Shown here: one piece after another, positions 53,902 through 64,000 of the stretch
Layout of the letters: the number at the start of each line of letters is the position of its first letter
How positions within the stretch are numbered: the first letter of the stretch is position 1
Assembly (NCBI RefSeq): GCF_963678635.1
Contig: NC_087063.1
Span: forward strand, 19,203,814 to 19,267,813
Source of the DNA: Symsagittifera roscoffensis
Lineage: Eukaryota > Xenacoelomorpha > Acoela > Convolutidae
Direction: 5' to 3'
Length of the DNA: 64,000 nt
Position numbers and translations under genes: made by a program
The notes under the pieces: model-generated
Told to the model about the DNA's origin: nothing
Databases searched by the model: none
The model's input: the letters and a program-made list of their open reading frames with translations, nothing else

Positions 53902-55084
53902 TTATAGTTTTTTTTTTCTCATGAAAGGTCCAAGAAATTTTACGCGTGTTAAGAAAAAATGTGATTTAACTGGGGCTGCTTTCATGTTTTTGTTTTGTAA
54001 AATTTGATGATATTTTTTTAGAACAATGAACTTTTCATCTTTTGTTTGTGATTGCTTAGAGAAATCGTCTAAGTATGTGATTGCATTTCTATTGAGTATG
54101 AGTGGTCGAAAAAGTTTGCTCATGAATGCTGAGAAAGTTGCTGGTCCTATGGATATTCCATAGAATAATCTATTAAGTTCGTATTGTTGATTTCCAATAA
54201 CGAATTGTTTTAATCGTCGTGATTGTTCGTCGAGGGGCATTTGATTATTTGCAACATTCACGTCTGCGGTTGTGAAATATTTTGCGTTTATTTTTGTTAA
54301 AATTACTTGAATTGGTTCTATTGGCCAATTACATTTAGTTTATCAATGAGTGAATTGAGATATCTGTCTTCTAGAACTATTTTTAGTGATTCTCCTTTGG
54401 CGAGAAAAATAACAGGGTTAAAAGAGGTGTTCTTTTTGGTTGTTCTTCTTTATTTACTGGAGATATGATTTCGTATTGTCCTAGAATGTTAAGTAATCTA
54501 TTAACTTTGTCATGTAAATGAATTGGTACTTTGCTTGCTCTTTGTTTTTTGAAAACTGAGTCAGGTTTCAAGGGCAAATGTAGTAGTGAATTCAGTTTTC
54601 CAACGTAAAATTTAGATGTTGCATAAACTGTTGGATATCTTAACAGTAAATCGGCTAATTTTTCAAATGCATCCTGTGTTAGTTGAGAGTTTTGAAAAAT
54701 GAACAATGTCAAGAATTTTTGTGTCTGTTCTGTATAGTGTGATATTTTGAGTGTTGGTTTAAAATGAGGTATTTTTGTGAAGTATTCTGTGTTTCTTTTT
54801 TCATTGCTCATTATATTAATAATTGATAGTTCTTCAACGAGAATTGCTGATTGACAAATATCCAGTAATTGTAATATTTTATTCACTCTGTATGATACTT
54901 CTTTTGTGGGGGAAGATGTTGCATTGCTTCCACAATATCCTACGAGTCCTAAAAGTAAGGTTATTTTATATGGAGAATTATTATATACATGTAGAGAAAT
55001 GATATCCGAATTTTTCATGTATTTTATGGATGAAATTGTTACTCTAAAAAATTTGTGAATTGGTCTAAATTCAAAGTCAGTCAT
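53902..55084 (-). pseudogene. Reverse transcriptase of element 2
   Basis: A 233-codon frame (54383-55084) covers the leader and fingers (LPLKPDSVFKKQRASKVPIH, GQYEIISPVNKEE). A 119-codon frame (53902-54261) covers palm and thumb entry (LNRLFYGISIGPATFSAFMS) with the catalytic box YLDD at 54064-54075. A frameshift with loss of the central palm Asp region lies between. It is assigned to Ty3/gypsy-type RT by motif order and context. A second, nearly identical copy of about 780 bp of this segment lies at 57833-58610. Confidence 0.8.
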
Positions 55085-55302
55085 ATAAAGATGTTGTCTG
55101 TTTTGACTTTTGTCGTATTAGCGAACTTGTTTAATCAGAAATTCGTAAATGTATCCTGAGAGTGATTTAAGATGTTTTCTTTCTTTATTATAGATGGGGT
55201 GAAATTTTGAGAAAAATGGTGGTTGTTTGTTCATTCTTTGGAAGAATGTTAAAGCGGTGTTTTGCATTCTTGTATATTTATCTTTTATAATAATTTTGCT
55301 GT

Positions 55303-55671
55303 CTAATATATTGATAGTTGGTGATTGGATTTCCGTTTTGTGATGATTGGAAATCCAATAATATTGTGTTTTATATATGTGATATGGAATATTTGCTTAA
55401 ATGGTTTATTTAGGAGTTTGTTTTGTTCCATTGTTTTAGTGTTAACGAGGCAAAGTTGAGTTTTTCCATAATTTGTGAAGGTTGAGCCTTGTGCTGTTGC
55501 TAGTCTACTGGTTGTTTTTACAGGTGTTAGTTTCGGGTGTAAGGTTTTGATTTCATTCCAAGTTGGAATATTTATGATATTGGATTCTGCTCCAGAGTAT
55601 ATTAAAAAATTTATTTCCAGGTCTGGTGATTGAAACTCTTTGGGCTTTCTAAAAGAAAAGGGATTGTCCAA
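55303..55671 (-). pseudogene. Aspartic protease of element 2, catalytic Asp changed to Tyr
   Basis: FLIYSGAESNIINI sits where retropepsins have a D-S/T-G-A active-site loop; the Asp codon is TAC (Tyr) at 55597-55599. The downstream hydrophobic HNIIGFPII resembles the usual (I)LG-x-D/F turn of the fold. The frame is otherwise open for 122 codons. Without the Asp it cannot be catalytic. Confidence 0.75.
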
Positions 55672-55999
55672 ATTTTTTCTTTTGGTGGTTCTTTTGGTAT
55701 ATTTTGGTAAATATGATTTGTACTAGAACATGGTACTTGTTCTTTTTCAGGTTCTTGTAATGTCGTTACATCATTTACCATCTGCTCGATTGGTATGTTA
55801 CTATTTCTGGGTCTAGTGTGATAATCTAAAAGTAACTCCAATTGATTTTCGTAGATATGTGAATGGAAACGTTGTTCGTTTGTAACAGTTTCATAACCAT
55901 TATCAACTTTTATCATGTTGACTAAAATTGTGTTTTCTGTATCACTTTCACTGTCTGTAGATTCGCAATTAAAGTGATTTAATTGTAATTCAGTAGTTT

Positions 56000-57536
56000 C
56001 CGGGTTGTCAATACCAGGGGGTCTGAATTTGTTTCTTCAATTGTTTGTACTGGATTTATTTGACTTTGATGTTTTAGTGTATTGCTTCTATATTTGTTTT
56101 GAGAATCTGGATAACGTGTGTTATTTCTATTAGGTGATTGAGAGTAGTTTCTTTGTCTATTGTTATAATTCGAATTCCTAATTTGTGAATTTTCTCGTGA
56201 TCTATTTTGATAATCGTTATAATTAGATCTTTGGTGAGTTGATCTGTTGTTTGAATAATCTCGTAATCGAATATTATATCGTTGATTTCGATTATTTGAG
56301 TAGCTTCTGTTTCTATTGTTGGAATAATTTCTGTGTCTATTGTACTATGAGTTTCTAGATCTATAATTTGAATAGTGTCTATTCCTAGAATGTGAATGGG
56401 AACTGGTATCAAACGAATAGTTTGGTCTGGTTGAGTTTGATTGAGATAATTATTTCGATATTGAGTATTTCGACTGTGTGATCGACTATATCTGTTTTGT
56501 GAGGGATTTCGTGATTTTTTTTGGTCTGGTGATCTACCTCTGTAGTTAGAGTTATAAGGTGATTGATGTCTTGAATAATTTGAGCTGTTTGGAAGTGGTT
56601 TCCCAGAGCAATTTTGCTGTGAATATTTTTTTTGGTAGGTTTTGATCTTTTTTCATGTATTGATAAAATGATTTGCTTGGTTCTTTGTACTTTTGTGGTT
56701 TATTCTGATTGCCTTGTTGTTTTTGTCTGCATTCGGTATGCTATGTCCGTATCTTCGACAATAGTTACACCATTTTTTGAATGATGGTTTACCTTTTAAA
56801 TTTGGATTTTTCTCAAATATATTCAAATTTTCAGTGATTTTTTTCGGACAAATCTGTCTCTGAGTTTTGTGTTTTATTTATTTGTGTTGTAGTGGTTTGA
56901 ATATTATTAGCATATTGTAATTTGAGATTTTCTGTTTCTTCTAGTTTCATAGTGATTTCTGCTTGTTCTAGTTTATCTACTAGTTTCCTAAAATTTAAAT
57001 CTGGCTCTCGAATTCAGGAGGGGTGTGATGCTCTCTTTTTGATTGCTATTTTTCGTAATTGAGGTGTTAGAGTCATCATTAAAATCTCTGTCATTTTTTT
57101 GTTTTTATAATCATGAGTGTTTAGTGAGTATGCTTTTTGGACTAGTGTTTCGATTCTTACTGCCAGTTGTTTGATCTTTTCATTTGGTAGTCTACGAGTT
57201 TCATTGAATAAAACTCTTTGATGTTGTTTGTTCGTTTCAGAATCAAACGTTTTTGAAAATTCTTGTGTGAATCTTTTCCAGTCTAATTTTATATCTATAG
57301 GTAAAACTGAAAACCATTTTTGAGCTGCGCCATCAAGTGTGGTTTGTATTAATGCTGAGCGTCTATGTATCCAATTTTGGTGAAGTGTTGTATTTATTGT
57401 TTCCGATCCTGTTTTCAAAATTAAATGTGACTGCATTTAAATAATCTTCTACAGAATATTCGGGGTCTGTACCGGTGAATGCCATCAATGGCTTGTTTGA
57501 TGTTATTGATGATCCACTCATTAGGTATGGATTCAT
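56000..57536 (-). pseudogene. gag of element 2, capsid and nucleocapsid, frameshifted
   Basis: The likely start is ATG at 57534-57536 (MNPYLMSGSS). A frameshift near 57435 leads into a 140-codon frame (57014-57436) with capsid-like content, DGAAQKWFSVLP...WKRFTQEFSKTF...RVLFNETRRLPNE, the retrotransposon Gag pattern. Nucleocapsid follows as an Arg/Asn/Ser-rich repetitive stretch (about 56070-56600). Before it is a zinc knuckle with CNYCRRYGH in frame (about 56750-56775) and its last Cys out of frame by one base. Confidence 0.75.
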
Positions 57537-57701
57537 AGTCATTTGGAGTGATTCTGCGGCATTTGGAATTTATGATAATTTTGTAAGTTGACTTTTTGTG
57601 GTTTCATGTTGATGTAAGTAATAAGGTAGTGGGATTTCCTTTTGCATTTGTGTTGATGGATAATAATCTGTTTTTGTGAATAAAAATTATGATTTTGGGA
57701 T

Positions 57702-57845
57702 GCGTGATTTGATCTAGGTTGTCGCGTATGTTGTTTGTGTGTATCTGGTTCAAAAACATCCAAGAATTTTTACGCGTGATTTGATCTAGGTTGTCGCGTG
57801 TGTTGTTCTTGTGTATATGGTTCAAAAACACCCAAGAAATTTTAC
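57702..57845. repeat. Two tandem 72-bp units
   Basis: Units start GCGTGATTTGATCTAGG at 57702 and 57774. The end of the unit (CAAGAA-TTTTACGCGTG) is itself the first few bases of the duplicated RT segment, so the tandem repeat probably formed at the duplication junction. Confidence 0.75.
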
Positions 57846-58610
57846 GCGTGTTAAGAAAAAATGTGATTTATCTGGGGCTGCTTTCATGTTTTTGTTTTGT
57901 AAAATTTGATGATATTTTTCTAGAACAATGAACATTTCATCTTTTGTTTGTGATTGCTTAAAGATATCGTCTAAGTATGTGATTGCATTTCTATTGAGTA
58001 TGAGTGGTCGAAAAATTTTGCTCATGAATGCTGAGAAAGTTGCTGGTCCTATGGATATTCCATAGAATAATCTTTTAAATTAGTATTGTTGATTTCCAAT
58101 AACGAATTGTGTTAATCGTCGTGATTGTTCGTCGAGGGGCATTTGATTATTTGCAACATTCATGTCTGCGGTTGTGAAATATTTTGCGTTTATTTTTGTT
58201 AAAATTACTTGAATTGGTTCTATTGGCCAATTACATTTAGATTTATCAATGAGTGAATTGAGATATCTGTCGTCTAGAACTATTTTTAGTGATTCTCCTT
58301 TGGCGAGAAAAATAACAGGGTTAAAAGAGGTGTTCTTTTTGGTTGTTCTTCTTTATTTACTGGAGATATGATTTCGTATTGTCCTAGAATGTTAAGTAAT
58401 CTATTAACTTTGTCATGTAAATGAATTGGTACTTTGCTTGCTCTTTGTTTTTTGAAAACTGCGTCAGGTTTCAAGGGCAAATGTATTAGTGAATTCAGTT
58501 TTTTCCAACGTAAAATTTAGATGTTGCATAAACTTTTGGATATCTTAACAGTAAATCGGCTAATTTTTCAAATTCATTCTGTGTTAGTTGAGAGTTTTGA
58601 AAATTGAACA
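57833..58610 (-). pseudogene. Duplicated RT fragment upstream of gag
   Basis: About 780 bp nearly identical to 53931-54706 (offset about 3902), covering the same RT portion including the YLDD box. The two copies differ by scattered substitutions and small indels, and the copy here is also interrupted. It is a partial pol copy in a place where gag leader sequence is expected. Likely causes are a segmental duplication, gene conversion, or a nested fragment of a related element. Confidence 0.8.
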
Positions 58611-58746
58611 TTTTGTCTCTGTGAAAATAAATGATTTTGAGTATTTGTAAGAGGAGGTTTAGATGTTTGTGGTCTAAATACATGGTTTTAATTGTGTTAT
58701 GCAAAATTGTTTCTGGTGAATATTCTTTGTTTTTGTGTTGGTTTTG

Positions 58747-60344
58747 TCATTGGTCTAAACGTTTGATGATACATATGAGAAGTGAATACTTTGGGACAAC
58801 CGTGGATTTAACCGTTGATTGTAATGTTACCTGTGGTAAGGTTGGATTTTCAGGTCTTGGAGTTGTAAGATTTGGATGTATTGGTGAAATACTTTGTTGT
58901 GTTGTTGTTGTTATTGTTGTAACTACTTCTTCATTTGCGAAACGTGATGGTGTTTGAATATCTTGTTGTGTAAGGTTTCTAGTTCCATTTAGGTTTTCTT
59001 GTTGTATGAGGGTTGAGTTTAAACTATTAGTTCCTATTCTATCGGGTAGAAATGAATTATAATTTAAAGGTGTTGCGTCAGTTGTGAGTGGACATATTTT
59101 AATATACTCTTTGTCAATTGTCAAAATTGTGCTAATTGCTTGACTTGAAATAAAATATATGTTGGTATGTTGAAGAATAGTGGATGAGACCATTCAGGGT
59201 CCCAAACATAATCTGATTGTTCTGCTAATACAGTGTCATCAGTTGAATTTTGGAGTCTGAAATTTTTTCTTGCTTGTGAGATTAAATCAATAATATGTGT
59301 GAAATAATCAATGATAAACTATGCCAAGATTTTTTGTAAACCGTGTTTAACCTTTTGTGAAACTTCGTTTCTTGTTAAATTTTCACGGTGTTTAAATATT
59401 CGGAAAATATCGCAATTTCATGTGTTACAGATGTGTGTTTTGATGTTTGAACTGGTGAAGTTCCTTGGGATTCTGGCTTTTCTAGTATAGATAGGTAGCT
59501 ATAAATTATTTGAAATACTTCGTTAGTGAATAATGAATTTGCTCTTTGTGAATTTCGGTGTTGTATATTTTTTATGTATTCCGTGAATACTCTTGAAATT
59601 TCTATATCTACGTCGTCTGTTTGAAGTAGATATCTAACATGAAACTTACTTGGTGTCTGTATTTCTATGGTATAGATTCCGTACTGTTGTGTCAGGTTAC
59701 AAATTTCTTTGAAGTAGTGATCGATAAATTGTCTAATGATTTTTACTTCTGGAAATTCTGCAGTGCATGGACTAACTCCTCCTTCAAATAAATTTGCTAT
59801 TAAATTTTGACAAAATTGTGTTTGCCCTTTATTATAAGTGAGTGAATTGATTAAAAATGAGAAAATGGAGTTTTCATCTTCACTTTCTTCATTTTGACTC
59901 ATTTTTGTGCTTTATTACTGTCAATTTGTAATTTTCAATGTGTTTTATTGGTTGATTCCAATTGTATAGACGTACTGGTTTGTTTTTGTATGTGTTTTTT
60001 ATCCTGCGTTTTCCTTGTACTGATGATTGTGATGTAGTTTCTGAGTCAGAAAAATATAAGGTATCACTAATTTGCTAGTTTTTATTTACGGAGTCTTTCA
60101 ATCTGTAAAGTTCTTCTAAATGACTTGTTTCTGATTCGGAGAATGCGTTTCTTTGCTTTGAAAATCTTCTTTGAGTAATCTGTCTTTGTTTGCTTAAAAT
60201 TTTTCTTTTGATTGTTTGTCGTTTTGTTCTGATATATCCTATTGACTGTGTGTGTGGAGTGATTACGAGATCATATTTTTCGTTGTTTATTTCGGAATTG
60301 TGTAGTTTGATTGTTTGTTTATTTCCTAAATTGTCTAGTGACAT
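58747..60344 (-). pseudogene. Unidentified coding region upstream of gag
   Basis: Three main frames in order: 60075-60344 (89 codons, very basic, RTKRQTIKRKILSKQRQ), 59375-59902 (175 codons, helix-rich, opening MSQNEESEDENSIF) and 58747-59193 (148 codons, Thr/Pro/Asn-rich). The intervening bases are also open in other frames, so this may have been one or two genes of about 500 codons now frameshifted. No family is recognised. It has the same strand and A/C-rich composition as the rest of element 2. It could be an accessory gene, an extended matrix region or captured host sequence. Confidence 0.4.
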
Positions 60345-61660
60345 AAGGTTTAGGATGACGGATGCAATGTTTATATTAGTGATTTTTAATGCTTAAACTG
60401 TTGGTTCTTACGATTTTTTTGGCTTAGCCTAACTTGGGTTGTGTATTTCAGGGTTGGAGAGAAAAGTATATATATCGATTCCTGAGAATGATTTTTACTT
60501 TCTTCTCGTGACTAGTCGAAGTCAAGGTGTTAACTTACTGAATCTTACTTAGGGGTAGTGATTGTGTTCAAGGGTTGGAGAAGAGTAAATCGATCCACAA
60601 GGTTCAGGTATAACTAGAACACAAGCAGTTCGTTAGATACTATTTTAATTTTACTAAGTTTAAGTATTATCCTGGGTCAGGTAAGAAGGGGGGGGGGGTC
60701 AAGTGAAGGATGAATAACCAAAGTTCTTCACTGTTTATCCTAATTGGAATGGTTAGTGTGATTGAAAAATTTCTATTAGTCTTGGCTCTTGAGAAAAAGT
60801 TGGATAGTGAATCGACGTTTGAGGTGGTTAGGCATTTGCTAAGTGTGTGGGGGGAACAAAATTTTTCTATTTGATCCAAGGATAAGACTTGATGATCAGA
60901 ATATAAAATTATTGAAATTAAATTTAATTTAGGTAAAGTGAATTAAAGATCCAAGGAAAGCCTTGATGATCTATTAAGTTTTAAATGGTTTAATTTAAGT
61001 AAAAATAAGAAATAAGATGGGATAGGGTAAGGGTAGGATAGGCCTTTTTGTTTTAAGTTAAACTTTAATTCATAAAAAGTTTTGATTTTTTAGTTTTTGA
61101 TGATGTTAGTGGGCTTATGATTTGCTGTTACGTTTTAGGCGATGAAGCAGAGATGAAGAGATGATTTATATATTCCTAACAATTTGTGTGTTTACTAACT
61201 AATTTTTGTATTTAGTTTCAATAAACATTGTATATTTTTTAAATTTACTGCAGATTGAAGGGAACGACTAGGGATGTTGTTATCAGTCGTTATTGTACAT
61301 TAATAAATTTAGCGCCTGTAATTATCAGTGAAGATTTTTCTTCAAAGATATTAGGTTTGCAAATGAAAATCTAAATTCATTGCTAATAAGACTCTAAATA
61401 TAAAAGTTTGTGTTGGCTTTTGCCGTGCGATCATGAAACTTATGGGTAAAATCCGTTGTTTTCGTATATCGTCTCTTGTCCGAGGTCTTTATCCAATACT
61501 GGGTAGATCTCGTATCGTTCGGAATAATGGCTCTGATCTATTGAGTCGTAGAGACAGTTCAATTAAATTATTGTCGTGTAACAATTTTGAGAATGTTTTT
61601 GTCTAAGTCTAATCTATTTTTGGTTAGCTCTAAGCTATTTTGTTCCTTAAGGTCTTATTC
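60345..61660 (-). other. 5' leader of element 2
   Basis: No long ORF. It contains paired direct repeats: GGGTTGGAGA-type phrases at about 60450 and 60572, and GATCCAAGGA...CTTGATGATC at 60872 and 60948. An 11-base G run lies near 60689. Its length (about 1.3 kb) is large for an LTR element leader. Confidence 0.45.
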
Positions 61661-61678
61661 GAGACTTATGGTGCACCA
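61661..61678 (-). other. Candidate primer binding site of element 2
   Basis: On the + strand GAGACTTATGGTGCACCA ends in CCA two bases before the terminal repeat, so the - strand reads TGGTGCACC, complementary to a tRNA 3' end. The TTCGAGAC just upstream also resembles a tRNA T-arm. The tRNA is not identified. Confidence 0.55.
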
Positions 61679-61680
61679 GA

Positions 61681-62017
61681 TGAGTTGGGATGGATGGTCT
61701 AACTCATAGATATTTTCGGCCGGATAGATTCGTGCAACTTCTTAGTCTAATACCGATCCTAATCTTACTCTTATATCTCTTAGTCTCAATAGATCTAGAG
61801 TATACTGGTTTTGTTACGAGTCGGTCTCTTGGAGAAAGCAACTAGGTTGTAAGTTAAATTCAAAATGCTCTGGTGCTGAAATTACAAGTAATTTCAGCAC
61901 TTACAAATAAGTGGGTTGTTAGTTTGATGGAGTGTGATTGGTTAGTCTTTGATTTTTTATAGGGATAAAATATCTAATTTATAACCAATAATAATATATA
62001 GTTTGGATCAGGTTCCA
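61681..62017 (-). repeat. 5' terminal repeat of element 2, shortened
   Basis: Matches 42532-42900 from TGAGTTGGGATG to GATCAGGTTCCA but lacks about 45 bp after AACTCATAGA and lacks the entire remaining 680 bp seen in the 3' copies. It keeps the perfect 13-bp-arm hairpin (about 61876-61905). On the - strand the missing part would be the 5' (U3) portion, so the promoter may be gone. Confidence 0.65.
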
Positions 62018-62104
62018 ATATAAAAGGCTACCATTTTTTTGGTCTTCAATAAGTCAGCTATTTTGGAAAAAGCGAATGTATAAAATCTTACTCAGAAGTG
62101 CCAT

Positions 62105-62347
62105 ATGGACCAGTAAACATGACGGAACTGATGAACAAACTCACAAGTGCCAGGTGTCAACTATTGAGTCTGCCCTCTGCTGAATTTTCTCCTCAGCTGT
62201 TCTAGTCAATATAGAGTAAACATCTCGATGTAAGTTCTTGTTGTGCATCAATTTCATCTGAAATTTTCTCAATCCTCTTTGCTATATTCGAGTTTCTTCT
62301 GCATCAGATCGAGTTTGCTCACCAATTCCGTCATGTTTACTGGTCCA
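62105..62347. repeat. Inverted repeat, arms about 37 bp
   Basis: TGGACCAGTAAACATGACGG...CAAACTC at 62105-62141 is repeated inverted at about 62311-62347 with about four mismatches, enclosing about 170 bp. Confidence 0.75.
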
Positions 62348-62379
62348 TGGTATCCAGAGGATCCCCTAGTTGTCCGATT

Positions 62380-63249
62380 TCAGGCATTTGTCTGTACTTC
62401 TCTTTTGATGTTTTCATGTTCTGACACCGTGATGTCAGTTGAGATTGCTGACACTGTACTGAAGGTCTTCTTTTTTAAAACTTTGATTGTAGCGTCCTCA
62501 ATTTCTGGTGGTATTATCCCCACAATGTTGTGAATCCCGCCTTTATTTTCTCCGTAAAAGATATATATTTTTCTAAATTTGAGGATCATCTTTATTGTTT
62601 CTGGAGTGTTGCCATTTTTCTTGACGCATCGCCAATAAGTGAGAAACCCGAAATGTTGGGCTCCTGATCCGCTGTGTTTGGCATCGGTGTCGATTCTTTC
62701 AGCTTTTTACCACCTTCAATTAGGCTCTTACCACGCGTCTCTCGATTGATGTCTGGTACCATGGCTGTACTTCTTCTCTTTTTCATGATTTTCTCCTGTT
62801 GTCTCTTTTGCACTGTTCTCGATAATTTCTTTGTTCCTTTTGTCATTTATCAAAATCATTGAAATGGTTTTCTTTTTGAATCTTGGTGTTCACTTGAAAA
62901 TTCTGCTCCTCTCAACCGGACTCAATCTCCGGACATAATCTTTAATTTTTCTATCAGAAACCGAGACAATTCTGCTCAAGTAAATTATGTAGGCCAATTG
63001 CGAATAGAAATTGGAGTGAAGAACGTGTTTTCTAGCGCGTTTGCCGCCATTGTAATTTTGGCTGATGTGATTTTTTTCTATTTTACAGGTGCTGCAGAAA
63101 ACAGGTTGATAGGGCCCATTCAAGTTTTGAAAGCTATAATTCGAAGCGAAATTTTCAGAATTAACGACTAGCTCATCATCAAATGTCAAATTGAAAAGTA
63201 TGAACCGCTTCATCCAAAAAAAAAATAGTTTCCTGTGAAAAAAAAACAC
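62380..63249 (-). other. Unidentified coding-like segment
   Basis: Three - strand frames in series: 62890-63249 (119 codons, with CSTCKIEKNHISQNYNGG, a possible partial zinc-binding motif, and basic VRRLSPVERSRIFK), 62592-62846 (84 codons, Lys-rich) and 62380-62589 (69 codons, KIYIFYGENKGGIHNIVG). They may be exons or fragments of a decayed gene or transposon. I cannot assign a family. Confidence 0.3.
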
Positions 63250-64000
63250 ATTGCTTGCAAATTATTTTTGCAAATCTCCTTGTATTTAACCTTTTTTTCA
63301 CCTTTGGAACGCCCCGTCAAGAAGAGGAAAAACAACTAGAAGAGTAAAAGCAAAAAAAATGGGAAAACAGGGATTTTCAATTCGGTCACATGTAATTGTG
63401 TTTCTAACTGGTATCATATCAATTGTGGTAATATAACTCCAAGCGACTTTGAAAAAATCTACTGCTTTCACTTTCCCATGTGTTTGAATGTGAAATCTGT
63501 CAAAAAGCTGCAATTGGTAACGACTTAGCGCTAGATAATTATGTAAACACAGCCTTTTTTAATGTTCGAGTACGCAAGAGATTACCTAAGGAGTCGCGAG
63601 CTCCCTAGACAGAAAGTGTTTCGGATAAAATGAATGATGTTTTCAACACAGTAGAAAATGTTACTGATGGGCTGGTTTGACTGATGTCTTTCTTGTTCTT
63701 TCTTGAACAATCCAAAAGAAGTGGTCGTAAACAACCGACAGCTATAATCTCAATAATTAAAAAAAGTAAGAGACAATTTTGTTTAACTGCCTAACCCACT
63801 TACTCAAGGGTGAAACCCGCCATACAGATCTCGAGCAGAGAATAAAGCTAACCAGCAGCAAGTTTGATAAAGTAAATATAATAAAGTCTAGACAATTCAG
63901 TTGACAAGATCGCACCTTTTTCGACTCCTCTCTGTGAGAAAATTGTATCTAAGCACCCAAAAAGAGCAAATATAAATGCACTAAATCCGGAAAACGTCAA
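63250..64000. other. Window end, no gene seen
   Basis: AT-rich with one 71-codon frame (63298-63513, - strand) of no recognised content. Nothing else stands out. Confidence 0.5.

Larger units (their letters stand above)
42532..62017 (-). mobile_element. LTR element 2: very large retrovirus-like element (about 19.5 kb)
   Basis: Read on the - strand the order is terminal repeat, primer-site-like sequence, leader, unidentified coding region, duplicated RT fragment, gag, protease, RT, RNase H, integrase, Pro-rich ORF, envelope-like gene, a further unidentified coding region, and terminal repeats. Related repeats at 42532 and 61681 both begin TGAGTTGGG on the + strand. Ty3/gypsy domain order plus an envelope-like gene is the plan of errantivirus-type elements. 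The copy is inactive: many stops and frameshifts, lost catalytic residues and a shortened 5' repeat. It is two to three times longer than typical elements of this plan. Exact outer boundaries are uncertain, and no target duplication was identified. Confidence 0.75.

Noticed and set aside
58631-58957. + strand ORF of 108 codons upstream of gag in element 2
   Set aside because: Antisense to the Thr/Pro-rich - strand frame that fits the element's coding strand.

Overview
This is eukaryotic, animal-type DNA: AT-rich, gene-poor, with one intron-split gene (GT-AG introns) and many mobile elements. The only host gene I can support is a nuclear receptor of the NR1H family on the + strand (12.6-24.1 kb, seven coding exons that splice in frame to 932 codons from the first in-frame ATG). 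Its DNA-binding domain and the basic segment after it look more like FXR (farnesoid X receptor) than arthropod or molluscan ecdysone receptor. The ligand-binding domain mixes FXR-like and LXR-like stretches. That, with the AT-rich compact style, makes an invertebrate deuterostome (perhaps a tunicate) a reasonable guess. A protostome EcR relative cannot be excluded from sequence reading alone.

Layout. 1-12.2 kb: no convincing gene. It holds at least four copies of an unnamed dispersed repeat (R1), a short palindrome, one copy of a second repeat (R2), and homopolymer G/C runs. 12.6-24.1 kb: the receptor gene. Its introns carry a hAT-type non-autonomous element with an 8-bp target duplication (intron 2), a TG microsatellite (intron 3), a tRNA-like SINE head (intron 4), a palindrome of about 950 bp (intron 5), and a 205-bp terminal-inverted-repeat element plus an R2 copy (intron 6). 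25.7-33.6 kb: a strongly diverged tandem array with units of roughly 0.75-0.9 kb, split by a decayed Tc1-like transposon (27145-28370).

33734-40555: a structurally complete Ty3/gypsy-type LTR retrotransposon on the + strand. It has 287-289 bp LTRs, a primer binding site, a polypurine tract and a perfect 5-bp target duplication (AAAAC). Its gag-protease-RT-RNase H-integrase coding region is broken by stops and frameshifts.

42.5-62.0 kb: a second, very large (about 19.5 kb) retrovirus-like element on the - strand. It has gag, a protease with its catalytic Asp replaced, RT, RNase H, integrase, an envelope-like ORF of 385 codons that is still open, and further coding-like regions both upstream of gag and downstream of env. 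A segment of about 780 bp of its RT is duplicated upstream of gag. Its 3' terminal repeat is present twice in tandem, and the 5' copy is shortened. This element is the most unusual thing in the window. 62.0-64.0 kb: flank with an inverted repeat and short unidentified ORFs.
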